Source of the DNA: Molossus alvarezi
Lineage: Eukaryota > Chordata > Mammalia > Chiroptera > Molossidae
Reading direction: 5' to 3'
Assembly: GCA_037176705.1 (NCBI GenBank)
Contig: CM073905.1
Location: 28,614,986 to 28,678,985, forward strand
DNA: 64,000 bases
Shown one piece after another: positions 1 to 12,700 of this stretch. Both the position numbers and the translations under genes were made by a program. The notes under the pieces were generated by a model, which did not search any database, was not told where the DNA came from, and was given only the letters and a program-made list of their open reading frames with translations. Numbering within the stretch: position 1 is the stretch's first letter; each line of letters starts with the position of its first letter.

Positions 1-424
1 GTTTAACCCAACCCCCGGCACTTGGCCCAAGATCTGCTGTCAGACAATTTCCCTCCCTGCAACTCCCTAGAGCAGGGCTTCTTCAGGTCTCTTCCCCATT
101 TGGCAGCTCCTGCAAAGCTACTTGAAATAGTAACAGCTAAATCTGAATTAGTAAAGAACTCCAGTTATGGGTGGGCTCAAGCTAAGAAAGAAGCTCTGTG
201 GGCCTCCTGGCTTCTTTGGGCCCTGAGAACAGACTCCATCAACACTGGCCTCATTCTTAGAGCTAAGCACTGAATTCTGTCCTTCAAGGGATAACTGAGG
301 GAGGTAGGCCAAACTCTCCCTCCCTCTCCCAAAACCAGCAGCCTCCTTTCCTGCTTGGAGGAATACAGCAGGTAGGCTCTGGAGCCATGTCAGAACATCA
401 CGGGAAGTGGGTGGCAGTAGAGAG

Positions 425-625
425 TAATGACAAAAAACAAGAGTACTCTCTTAAAATCTCAGCTCTGCCTTCTGCCAGTTGTGTGGCTTTGGGCAAGTAA
501 CTGTACCTCTTAAAGGCTAATACCAACTGGTTTGCTGAAGATGAAACAGAGGTAATATGTGTAAAAGTGCTTGGCACTGTGCCTACCCATTTCAAGGGCT
601 CAACAAAGGATATCTATAATCATTA
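425..625 (+). repeat. MIR
   Basis: CAGTTGTGTGGCTTTGGGCA and GTGCTTGGCACTGTGCCTAC are core and tail text of the MIR family. Confidence 0.65.
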
Positions 626-649
626 TTCTTACAGCCTTAGAAAGAACAC

Positions 650-800
650 GGGCTTTGCCGGCAGATGGACAGGGTGAGTCCTGGCTTGACCATTTACTGA
701 CTAGCCTGGGATAAATTATTGAAGCTTTTTGAGTTTCTTCTGTTTCTCAGCTGTAAAACAGTCAGATAAATTACAGGGGGAAAATCCCTCCTGCTCTTTC
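650..800 (+). repeat. MIR
   Basis: GAGTCCTGGCTTGACCATTT and GTTTCTCAGCTGTAAAACAG match the MIR core at low identity. Confidence 0.55.
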
Positions 801-1250
801 TGCTCCTTCCCAATGTATACTCAACACCAGAAAAGGAGAAAGCAGAGAAAACTGTCCCATGGCTTAGTGTGTCCACAGGCTATGGTGGAAGCTGAGGGAA
901 AGACGAGGGGAGAGGCAGAGACAGGCTCAGTGTACCTTAGGAGTGAGATAGTCATGGCCTGGTGTTTCAGTGAAAGTGGAAATCAAACAAAATGTTTATT
1001 TTTCCTAGAATGTGCTGTTGGTTGAACATACTAGGCATGGTTTTACAAAACTTCATTTCCTTAACCAAATATCCCAGCAAAAAGAAAGGCAGGAGACATG
1101 TGGCTAAATGGACAAAAGCTTCTAGACTTGTCACAGGAGAATCCGGTGCAGCCATGTGAAGCCCTGCGTCTCCCTTTTCCCACCCCATCACCTCACCTCT
1201 TTGCAATCAAGTTCAAACTCAATCCCAACACAGAGTGTCACTGCAAATTG

Positions 1251-1256
1251 TTTATT
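1251..1256 (-). promoter_or_regulatory. MLEC: candidate MLEC poly(A) signal AATAAA
   Basis: The plus strand reads TTTATT, so the MLEC strand reads AATAAACAATTTGC. Cleavage would fall about 10-30 nt further, near 1225-1240. I noticed no competing AATAAA on this strand between here and the stop codon. Confidence 0.6.
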
Positions 1257-4200
1257 AAAACACAAAGCAATGGACAGTGAAAAACATCCTGATATTTTTT
1301 TTTTTTTTGGTGGGAGTAGGGTGGGGCATGGAAGGGGTAGGGACAGGTGGAGATAGCCCAGAAGGAAAGAGAGCTCTATCCACCTCTACTGCTTTCCCGG
1401 GCCAGCCAGGTTCAAAGCCCCTCAGTCACATCTCATTGTGCTGCTGTAAATGGGTGTTGTGGCTACAGACAGTTGGTTTCGCCTCGGCAGGGAGAGGGTG
1501 GGAATCTAGACTAGGGACTACAAAGGGCTATTAAGAACTTCACACTATTCTCCAGTACTTGATACAAAACAGAGCAGCCAGGACCAATCTGGAGGAGTGG
1601 GGTTGGCTTCCTGACAAGCCAGGTTAATGGTTAAAGAGGCTGCCCTGAACTCAAAAAAGGGCAGCAGGTCCTAGCATGGGAGACCTTGGTGGAAGAAAAA
1701 AATCCAAGGAGGAAACTGACCCAAGGTCAAATTTCATTTCATTCCCTGGATCATGACACATCAGGGAAGAGAGGAGTCAAGAATGTCTCATTCCTGGATT
1801 TACCGTACCGTCTCTCCCTGCCAATTCTCCCCTCCCACCTGGAACTCGGCTCTCCTTTCCTAACAGTTGTCCTTTGAAAGAACGGAAAGCACACTTCAGT
1901 TTGTTGTTGTTTTTTCTCATACAGAAAGAAGTAAAGCACTGAAGCTCAAAATAGAGGTGGGAATGGAGTTCTTTGCCTAGTGCTACATACCCCCATCTCA
2001 CAAGACTGCCTGGATGCAAGAGGTGCCAAGGCCTTCTCTGCCAACTCTGAACAGGCACTACTGTCTCCCTGGCTGCCAGCACAATCCTGGCTCCTAGTTT
2101 TTATACTCCTGGGGGGAACCCATCTCGAGAGATCTGTCCTGCTCTTTTCCTGCCAACCCAGCCAGTCCCCAAATCATCTGCTCTTATCAAAATGATTTGG
2201 CAACCTAAAGCAAGCTAGCCAAAAAGCAGCTGGGGAAGGACAAACCAGGTCGGCAGCAAGCCACCCATGTACAAACAAGAAACCTGCCCTCACTGGGCAG
2301 CTGACCTATTGGTGCCAATCGAGTCTTATAACAAAATGAGGAAATCTAGCCCTCTTGCTCCAGGAGACATCGCAATACAGAGAGTCCTAGCTTGGACTGA
2401 AAGGGAAAAATTACTCTGAGCTCTCTGAAGCTTGAACATTAAGGCTTCTTTGAAATTTTCTTGGAGCTCTCTGATCCCTAATTATATCTTTCCATAGAAG
2501 AGTAGATTTTTTCTGAGATTTCTGAACAGATCCTAGGTGTTACTGGTTCTGCTTCTGCACTATCACTAGCCTTAGCCCAGGCTTCTTCCCCCGGAGCCAC
2601 AGCAGGAGGAGGCCCAAAAGCATACCCGCCTCCTCTTTTTAAAACAGAAGCATCTATTAATCTCTCACTTTGGAAAGCTCACCTGCTCTCCTGGGTCCTT
2701 TTGGAGAGGCGTGGAGGACAATATTACATGTTGCCACTTGATGCCATTAAGGCTCCTCAAGGCAAGAAGACACTTGAAATTAGGTCAGAGCCAGCCAGCA
2801 AAGGGGAGGGGGAAGAAGGGATGGGGAAGCAGCCCCATGGCAGGAACCAAAAGACCCCTGCCCAGACCTGAATCTAGAGGGATGCCCACCCTGGCTCAGA
2901 GCAGGAGAGGAAAAGGCACTGTGCTGACTGGGGTAGGTCCGTCCCCAATCCCCAGGGAGGGCAGTGAACCTGCTGATTCTTTCCCTGGGCTTCCCAAAGT
3001 GAGTCAATTTCTAAGGAAAGGTATACAAGTGCTAGGAAAGGAAATATACTGCTGCTGTTTTCTGACTTCCAACTGAGATTCCAGAAGCCATGGCCAGGCC
3101 TTCCCAGGAGGGTAGAGGCAGGATAAGAAGAGAAATTCCTTAAAACGGAAGCTTCTCCAAAAAGATAAAGAAGTCAAATCACAATTCTGAAACTGGATTA
3201 AACAATTCCCAGGCACAGAAAGAGGAAGGTAAACTTAACTCAAACTTCGCCCATCTCTTTAAAGCCTAAGTGACCTCTCATATGATCCCCAATTTCAGGT
3301 CAGTATCTCTTAGGCAAACAATGGGAACAAGAGAATAAGATCACACTCTCAAACCAACAGGTGGCCTTGCAGGCCCTGTAGTCCTCCTGGGAGTCTAACA
3401 CCACTCACACTTGAAGATGACCATCTTTCAAGTCATCAAAACTCAAGGCATCCACTGAGCAGCTTCTCCTTTGTAGTGGAGATTTTTCTGAATAATGGAT
3501 CTAGTTTAGGGGACATGGGTCCCACAGATTGTTTCCTGGCACAATGTTTCAGCATGAGTGAAGTCCAAAAACGTACTCTCAGAGGCCAGCTGGCCCCTGA
3601 CCTAAATCAGAGCAACACTGTAGACGCTCAGTCCATCTTCAGCAGACATCTTTGTGTGGTCCACCCATAACACCTGAAGCCACACTTCTGGCAAAAGGAG
3701 TTCCACCATGGCCGTCTGCTCTTAGCTTTGGCGAACTGGGCTCAGAGGGATCTAAAAAGCCTAGGACAAAGCGTGGATCCAGTAGAAGATCCCAGGCCTC
3801 TCCTTCCCCACCCCTAAATGGCTCACCCCTCAACCCCTAACCCCAGTTAGACCCCCTACAGTGCAGGTTCTCAGTCCTAGCACTAGCTCAAAATACAGGC
3901 ATGGGAACAAACAGTGCAAAAAGCAAAAGATGAACTACAGAGTAATTCTTGACCCACACAATAAAAAAATAAAAATAAAAAGTGCCCCATCCCACCCCTT
4001 TAACCTAAACTTCACGTACCTATATCTTGGAGGAGTGTAAAAAAAAAAAGCTTTCAAGTTCAGCATCATGAGCCAGCTGTGACCAGCCCTTGGCTCCAGG
4101 GGCCTCTACCCCAGCCCCCACCATTTCTTCCTGTTTCCTCATTTCCCCTTTAGTTTTTGTCAGCCACAGAAAGATGTTCCTTCCTTTCAGACACAACCAA

Positions 4201-5729
4201 AGAGGAAAGTGCCCATCCCTACCCCTAAGCTCAGGGGAAAAGGGTGGGCTTGGAAACAGAGGCAGAAGCAAAGCTGCTTGGCTTACAGTACCATTAGGAA
4301 ATGGCCCCAGGAGCCAGGGTTTCCTTCTGAGACTCTGAGTCACTGAAGGGATGGGTTTAGGTGAGGAGGTGGGGACCCCTCCTTCCTCAGAGAGACCTAG
4401 GCAAACTAGCAAGGCAGAATGGAGGCAGCAAGTCTTCCTCATCTTGTCAACTGTGTATTGGCAGTGGCCTGTGGCTTTGAAGAGTTGTGATGGAATGGGA
4501 ATGGAAGCCACTGTCAGAAGCCCAATTAATAGTCAGGATGTCCACTGCCCCAGGCAGGTGGTCCTAGGATCAAGGCTATAGGACATCCTTTAAAGCAGGG
4601 AGCTTTGTGAAGCACTGCAAAAACTGTTCCTCTGATTGCAGCCTCAGGCCACAGCCATACAGCTGCCTGACTCAATAGCCTAGCACTGAGGCCTAAATTA
4701 CAGCTAAAATAAAGGGCTACAACTCTCAAAGGACAAAATGCTGGCCTAGGGGAACTCAGTAAAAGCCAAAACCCAGGACATGAGCCTAAGGGCTCTTTAC
4801 TTTATCACATAATAAGTAGTTCAAATAGATTGAGTTCTTTAAAAACATATTCAAAAAGACAATCTCAAAATTAAACATATTCTTTAAAAAATTGGCCTGG
4901 CCTGAGATTCTTTGATGCTCCAGCCCAAGCAAAAGCTAAACTTGCTGCCTTCCATCCACAAAACTCCTTGTAGCTGGGAGAAGGGTGACAGTGACCAGAA
5001 AGGAGGGAAACAGGGAAGCTTCATTTTCTGCAGAAAAATATCCAGGGAATTCAAGAGACACTTAGATGCTAAGGTTGGTTTCAGAGCTGCCAGGACTATG
5101 GCTGACTGGCAATCTTTCAGCCTTGTCACACCAAGAACCTGACTGCTACTTGGATAGGAAAATGAAAGGACAGAGGGACACACTACTAACATCAGTGAGC
5201 AGTGTCACTGGGTCAGATATAGACAATCAGCCTAGTTCCTTGGGGCAACTCTAGGCATAACCCAAAACTGGTTGAACTGTGACATAAAAGGACATAGAAA
5301 TAAATGAACATTAGATACTAGACACTCTGAACAGTGGTCAGTCACTTAGTAGGGCTCAAGTCTCTGAGGTTGCTCTTAAATTATGCTAACATAAGCCTTT
5401 TCTAATCCAAAGACCAGAAGAGACTCTTAAGGTCAAGTGTTCTGTTGCTGCAGGCTGGAAAGCATCTCTGTCCCCTGGCAGCAAGACCCTACAAAGGGGC
5501 CAGTAAAAGAACTGCTGGGTCAGGTCTTCCTGGCTGCTGGCTCAGAGATCCAGGGAGGGAGGTACCATCAAGGTGAACTGGTAAATGATAAGACATTCAA
5601 GCAGAGGAAATCCGAAGTCCTCACATCTCCTTCCCTTCTTGGCAATAATGTAGTGAGATGGTTAAGAGAGAGATTTCAAATGAGCCAGAATAAGAAACAA
5701 AAAAAAACAACAACAACCAAAAAACAAAC

Positions 5730-5734
<5 letters not shown>

Positions 5735-5781
<47 letters not shown>
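5735..5781. repeat. (AG)n microsatellite
   Basis: About 23 uninterrupted AG units follow an A/C-rich run with CAACAACAACC text. It lies in the MLEC 3'UTR, where the transcript would carry (CU)n. Confidence 0.95.
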
Positions 5782-5786
<5 letters not shown>

Positions 5787-6541
5787 AGTCCCCAACAGGC
5801 ACTGAAATCAAAATGATTTGTCGCGGTAACAAGTCAGAGGCAATATGAGGACCTGACACAAACTAATTGTCTTGGATACCAGACAGTCCTCTAACTGGCA
5901 CATGTCAGGGAGACAAGCAATGATAAAGCTCAAACACTTAAGATGGAACTATCACTGGGCTAAATAAAACCAGAAAGGCTTCCAAGTAAGAAAGTATCTA
6001 CTTTTCTTTCTTTTTTAAAAACCCCCTTCTGTTTTCATCTTTATCATACAAATTATATATCATCACACCACATAAACTACACATACTCTCAATCCCAGGA
6101 CATCTGGAAATGTATCTGGACATAACTTTAGAACATACCCAAGTCCCAGCACTGGTCTTCTCGGGTAATAAGATGACCTTTTCCCTGCTGTTAATTTCTA
6201 ACCTAAAAAAATGATGTCTGCTCCAAGTTCAGAGTCCTTTCCACTAGGTATACAAACGAGGATCCTTGAACAGGTAGGACCCAATTTACCCTAAGTACCC
6301 TAGGACAGAAAGAGATGGCTGGGGCCAGCCACAAAGAGAGGACTAGGACTGAAGCAAGTCTGGGACCAGGTGGTGAACGAGGGCTGCTCTCTACTCACTC
6401 TGCCTCTTTTTATCTCCTTTAATTTTGTTGTGGTTTCTTTAGTTTGTTTTTGTTAATCACCATAAAAAATACAGAAACCAAACCAACATGTTTGGTTTCT
6501 TTCCCACACCCCTCCACCCTGTTCAGGATGGTAATTTGTTC

Positions 6542-6771
6542 TCACAACCGGCAGAGGCAGAAGAGGGTTGGAATGAAGACTCCGAAGGCCACCAGGATGG
6601 GAAACATGAGGCTGCTGTTGTCCGAGGCATAGGGGTTGGGCGTGCGGGGACCCGACTGCACCCGGTTCTTATTGGTCTGTCTTTTGAGATTAGATCCTTC
6701 ATCGTATTCTTCTTCTTCTTCTTCCTCTTCTTTCTTCTCCAATCCTGGATGAGGCTGCAGCTTTGGTACAT
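6542..6771 (-). CDS. MLEC: MLEC coding exon 5 (acidic tract, membrane anchor, stop)
   Basis: The acceptor GTGTCAG|AT lies at 6772 and the TGA stop at 6542-6544. The exon encodes the acidic linker with eight Glu (mostly GAA codons, seen as a TTC repeat on the plus strand), a basic stretch (LKRQTNKNR), and the membrane anchor ending LFCLCRL. The anchor places the lectin domain in the ER lumen. Confidence 0.97.
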
Positions 6772-9700
6772 CTGACACAAGAAAGAAGATATCTTTTAAG
6801 TAAGACCCATAGCATTTAAGTGAGACACTTAAGAGCTGTAAATGAGCCACAATAAAGAGATGCTATGACCTAACCAGGGTCCGCAGGAAGGAGCAGAAGT
6901 AGCAGAAATAGCTTCTGACCTAGAGAATAACAGATTCCTAAAAACATTAGCCTTCTTTAGATTTAACTAAAAAGTAGTAAAAGCCTTGCACACAGGGAGG
7001 GTCACTATGTCCGCTTCCAGTCCTAGTTCTCCAGATACCCAAGAGGAAAAACTGGACAGGGACAATGACACAACACCCAAGCTTAACCTTTTCAAATCCC
7101 CCCCCCTCCTTCCCATAATTACACATTCCCTTTAGATTCACAAAGCAGCAGAGGAAGTGCTGATCCATAGAGTTCTGGGTTCTTATACATACTACCCCTC
7201 TGCTCTGTCTCCTCCTTAGGGATCAAGCTATAAATCTGTTGGTGGCAAGACATCCTCCTGGATGTCATCACATCACCATGTGGGGGACATCAAGACAACA
7301 GGATGAGCCCTAGCTGGGTGGCTCAGTTAGAGTGTCATCCCATACATCAAAAGGTTGCGGGTTCAATTCCTGGTCAGGGCATATATCTAGGTTGCAGGTT
7401 CAATCCCCAATCAGGGCACATACTGGAGGCAACTGATTGATATTTCTCTTTCACATCAATGTTTCTCTGCCCGCCCCTTCCCTCTCTCTCTAAAATCAAT
7501 AAACACATCCTCAGGTAGGAATAAAAAAAGACAACAGGATGAGATCCTCACTGCATTCAGGATGAGTTGGGAAAAGGTGCAGAGGTGGAATGGGAAGAAA
7601 AATCACTAAAACACAAGTTTTCTCTGCAAAAATCAGCCTGGGGCCCTGGCCAGTTTGGCTCAGCGGTTAGAGCGTCGGCCTGCGGTCCGGAGAGACCCGG
7701 GTTCGGTTCCCGCTAAGGGCACGTACTTCGGTTGCAGTTTGTCCCCGGCCCTGGTTGGTCGTGCGGGTGGCAGCCACTCCATGTGTCCCTTCACATCGAT
7801 GTTTCTCTCTCTCTCTCACTTCCTCTCTCTCCCTCCCACTCTATCTGTACAAAAAATGGAAAAATATCCTCAGGTGAGGATAAAAAATAAAATAAAATAA
7901 AAAATAAAAATAAAAATAAAAAAAAAATCAGCCTGGGAAGCTGGCAGCCAGCACAATATCAACCTTGAGAAAAAAACATACCCTGAAGCTGGATCACAAA
8001 GACAAAGAGACATTAATAAATGAACTTTGGCCTTGGTCAGTTTGGCTCAGCGGTTAGAGCATCAGCCCACAGACCAATGAGTCACGGGTTTGATTCCAGT
8101 CAAGGGCATCTCCAGCCCTGGTCAGGGTCATGCAGGAGACAGCCAGTCGATATGTCTCTCTCACATCGATGTTTGTCTCTCTCCCTCTCTCTCTCCCTCC
8201 CTTCCACTCTGTCTGAGGATAAATGTAAAAATACCCTCGGGTGAGGATTAAAAAAAAAGAAATAAAAATAAAATAAATGAACTTTGTCTAGTGCAGTCTG
8301 GCAATGCTGGCATCTCTCAGAGCATACTGAAACAGTAAACTCCTCTTTTTGCACACCCCCCCCCCACACACACAAGTATCCAGATATCAAAAAAACAGAA
8401 TAAGGACAAGTTTTAGACAATTCCAAAGGACTACAAGGATCAGGGCACACTAACAGGTACCATTATTAATTACAATTTACAATGAAGTTAAAGAAATTTG
8501 TCCAAAATCAAACAGCTGATTAAATATCAGCAACAAGATTTAAACACAGATCTTGCTCCAAAGCTTATGGGTAGCACCTTGCTATACCCCATCCCCAGCC
8601 ATCTGACTCTGGAGTCCCCATAATTTGGCTTTACGTAATAGTTTTCAAAATAGTGAGCAGTTAAATTATCTCCCAAGGGTTATCTCAAGTTAAATCAAAA
8701 CATCCTTCAGTTTAGGTCAAAACAACTTACCATCCACCGTCCCAGCCAAGATGTAGAGTGCACAGACTTTGGGATTGTCATAGTACCCCTAAGGAAATGG
8801 GAAACAGTGGTCAGCCCCACACAGCAGCAAACATTCCCCCTATACCCTTCCTCAGCTGTGAGGGCAGGACAGAAACATTACCTTGACAAACTCAATGTAG
8901 AGCTTCCCTGTGAAGGTGGATACCTCCCCCTGGACGCTCAGTTTCCCTTTTCTGATGCTCATAGGGATGATTTCATCATGGGCTGTGCTGTGCCCAACAC
9001 GATCAAAGATATCCAAGTCCTTTACCACGACATGGCCATTCAATCGCACATCAAATACCTTCCAAGGTGAAAAAAGGAGGCAATGTCAAAACCATCAACT
9101 TCACACCCTTGCAGCAGCTGGACAACACACACCTGCCTGGGCTTCAAAGTTCAAAAATAATCTAAGAAATAACAGGGCTGGATATACCCTAAGGTGACTA
9201 GGGTCCGTTACCTGAGCCAAATCAAGTCCATGTTCCTTCACTCTCAAGGAGGCCTCATACTGGCCTTAGGGAACAAAGACTACAAACAAAAAGTTCAACA
9301 TGGAAAGAAAGACAATCACAGGAAGGGACAGGAAAAGAACAAGGCTAAGAACAAGAAGGTGCTGACAACCAAGAAGGGAGAGAGAACCAGGAGGGCCTCA
9401 ACAGGATCAGTTTATTGCTTTCTGTCACCAACTCCATGGCAAGTGCAGCCTCACGAGCAATGAGACACAGATTTTTACGGGCAAAAGGAATCTAGTTTTT
9501 CCCTCAAAGCTCATCTGTTCCTCCCTTCTGGGGAGGCTTGTAAACTCTCTGGCCCACAGCAGAGGGACTACTCAAGAGTGGCACTGTCTCACTGGTCAAC
9601 GGTGGGGGCCTGACCAGACCTCACCTTCTGCTGGGATTGTGCAAAGTAGACCTCAGCAAATTTCAACACCAGCACATAGTCCCCCTCCTCCTTGATGGGC

Positions 9701-12700
9701 ACTTCGTAGCCAAAGGTCTCCTCATTGTACCGCTCTGTTTGATATAGGATCTGGTCCTCAGGGTTGGAACGGAGGATTGGCAGCTTCATGCCATAGTCAG
9801 AGGCTGGGGAAAAAAGACAAAGAGAAACCACATCAGAGGCAAAACATAAAAGAAAAGCAGAGACCTCAGAATCGCCAGAGGCATTTCCAGGGCAATGCTA
9901 ATAACCCCCCAGTGGAAGAGGCCAACCCCTCTACACCTGGCTCCAAACAGACCAGACACAAAGGCAAGATAACCAGTACTAAGCCACAGTAAAATGAAAG
10001 AAACCAAACACTGATCACCCCAATACCTCTCGTAACCCTCATAGCAGAACCTTCTGAAAGTATGTCTTTCAGAAATGACGTTTTCTCAACTGAATAGAGA
10101 GCGCTAGGAAGAGAATAAGTCTAACTCATTATTAGAACAAAGCACTATGCTACAGCTGCCTGGTTCCCTGTGAGGGAGCACTTCAGAGAAACCTCATAAA
10201 ACAAGGGGGGATGGCCAGGAACTCTACAAGATGATTAAGTTCAAAGAAGAGTTTTTTCCTCATTCAGAAAAGCTCAGAATGTAAAAAACAGGGTATCTGT
10301 TAGGATAGTGGTTCTTCATTGTCTTTACCACAAATAAGATACCAGCTTTAATTTCTTTGTATAATTTGTCACTCAAAAAGTTCGGAGGCTATAAAGGAGA
10401 AACATGCTCATAAAAATAAGCTGTGATGCTCTCTAATTTCTTTTAGGTCTAAGCACCTTACTTCCCACAGACTCACAAAATTCAACCTCACCCACTCTCT
10501 TGAACATTCCTCAAGTTAAACGAAAAGAAGAAACTTCCTACTGTATCACAAGCACCTAACAAGGTCCCTGGCACATAAGTAGGCACTTGATGTGATTTTG
10601 CTGAAAGAACCAATGGCAACAAAGCAGTGCCTGCAAAGCAGTGAAGCCATGCTCTTCTCTCCATAGGGCTAGAGCCATCCCAGCAGGGAAAGAAAATCTG
10701 CCAAGGTCCTATTGGCACCTCTGGCTTAAGATGACCAAGTTCTAAGGGAGTTACCTTTCCCATCTCACAGACTGACAAGGAATAAGGCAGGATAAAAGTA
10801 AAAAGACACTTACTTTGTATCTTTATCAGAACAGCTGAAAACCTCCACTGCCCCCAGACCTCTCCAAAACTTGGTAGGAGACAATACAGTATATGTGTGT
10901 CTTCCCCTCACCTAGTAAACTGGGGTCTTTCCTCAAATATAAGATACTACACTCCAGCCCTAGAGATGAATAGTCATGCATCCTCCTTCGGAGGGTAGCT
11001 TCTCTCCAACTCCTTTATCCTGTAAACACGATGAAGCTTTCCAGTGCTCCATAAATCTACTTTCTAAACTACTGACTTAACAGTGATCTCAGTACACAGA
11101 CCTGGTCTCTCCTCCAGCTTGGCATTGAGATTTCAAGGCCATCTTCCCATCTCACACAGTGACTCTGAAGACATTTGGCCCCTAGATCCTTTGGGAGATG
11201 TCTAAGAGGGACTATCCCTGGGCATTATCTTCTGAATCACCAAAACTCCAAGGGAGAGAATCTTTTATACAAAGGAGATAAAAAATAAATAAATAAATAA
11301 CTGAGACACCCAATGGCTAAAGTCAAGCCCTCAAGAAAAATAAACATAACTGTTAACAGTTCCTGTAAGTTCCTGAGATCAGATGGACTGATGAGACAAT
11401 GCAACAGGAAACTCATTGCACTTTTGTCTTCAGACTTTGTTTCTTCCTATTTCTCCTCAAGAAATCAAAGAAGGGTAGCTGAGCAGCCCTACAAAGAATG
11501 TACTGCTAACATGCCCAGCTCTTTCCCCGGCTCACGCAACATTATACTGGGGCATAAACGTATCAAGATTAAAAGACTGCTATTTTTCTTTCAACCAAGT
11601 TCTAATAATTTCCTTCTTCCATGAGGACCATGATCCTCATAAACTTGGAACATTAGCTACATTTTCTTTTTAGACACACAGAAAATTTTGTGTATGTGTG
11701 GGAATTCTTTTTCTTTCCCCCCTTGCCAAGTGGAAAAAGTGAGAAACTGACAGTAATGTAATCTCTGGCAGTCTCAGTTCCACAACTAAGAAAACTCAAC
11801 CATGTGAACAAGAACTACTTAACAACCTTGGAATTACCTTTAAACATTTGCTCTTTAGAGTCCAAGTGGCTTTCCCAAGAGATCTACCATATGCAAAGTA
11901 GAATTTGCCCAAGTCCCAAGAGATACAGCAGCAAAAAGGACTTTTTCTTTCCTCCTTTGCCTTTATGTATTCACAGCCAAACAGATTTCTCCAAAATACA
12001 TTAAAGTGTACACAGTACACTGCTGAAGTTGGCACAATACAGCCAGAAAGGAAGGGGCCAAAGGGCCTACACTCTGTCTGCTGCTTCTTAGTCCTAGACA
12101 ATGAAGCTGCCAGCCCAGGTTTTTGAGTAAGATAGACATGGATTTGAATCTTGGCTCTGCCACCTACTATGTGATTCAGAACAAGTTATTTTCTCTGAGT
12201 GTTTTCTCACCTGTAGAATGGGGTTATCACCTACCTGAATTCTCGGTGAACTTCTGCTACTTAGAGGACCTGCAAATGAAGCTTGCATCTTAGGTGCCAG
12301 TATCAGACAGAATTCTAAACAAATCCTGTGGCCTTTAGCAAACCAGAGGCATCCTTTCAGGCTCTTATCTCACAAGGCCAAATCCTTGCCCAGTCGAAAG
12401 GAAGGCTGCCCAGAAAAGGGTCTTCCTTATGTCCGACGAGTTAGTAATCTGACAGGCTCAGGTCCCTGGCCAGCATTTTCCCCCTCTGCAGCCATGTTCT
12501 GCCTTACTTTTAATTCCATGTAAAAGGTCATCAAGCAAGAAAAAGATAGAGATACTTTAACCTACTCTGGACAAGAGTTTTCAGATTTTTATCACTGATT
12601 TCTAAAGCATGAGAAGTTTTATTAAGGAAAATAAGGCTAAGAGAGGTAAAGCAAGTTCTTCAAGGTAATACAAATGATTAGCAGGTATCTTTCTATGAAG

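Larger units (their letters stand above)
1..1234. other. sequence downstream of MLEC
   Basis: Apart from two MIR pieces I see no exon, promoter or young repeat here. The next gene I would expect on the minus strand, UNC119B, is not reached. Confidence 0.5.
1235..6541 (-). other. MLEC: MLEC 3' untranslated region
   Basis: This stretch of about 5.3 kb between the MLEC stop and the first convincing AATAAA has no coding potential and, unusually for this window, no VES SINE. It holds a pure dinucleotide run at 5735-5781 and several A/T runs. Human MLEC also has a multi-kilobase 3'UTR (from memory), which supports the assignment. The end point is inferred from the hexamer only, and shorter alternative forms are possible (for example ATTAAA about 120 nt after the stop, near 6418-6424). 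Confidence 0.65.

Noticed and set aside
4020..4511. 163-codon minus-strand frame
   Set aside because: It lies inside the MLEC 3'UTR, shows no domain, and is a likely chance frame in GC-moderate sequence.
5437..5859. Open frames across the (AG)n run
   Set aside because: Microsatellite translation inside the MLEC 3'UTR.
7643..7730. tRNA gene-like A and B boxes
   Set aside because: They belong to VES SINE heads. The fold is not a tRNA and the sequence continues into the SINE body.
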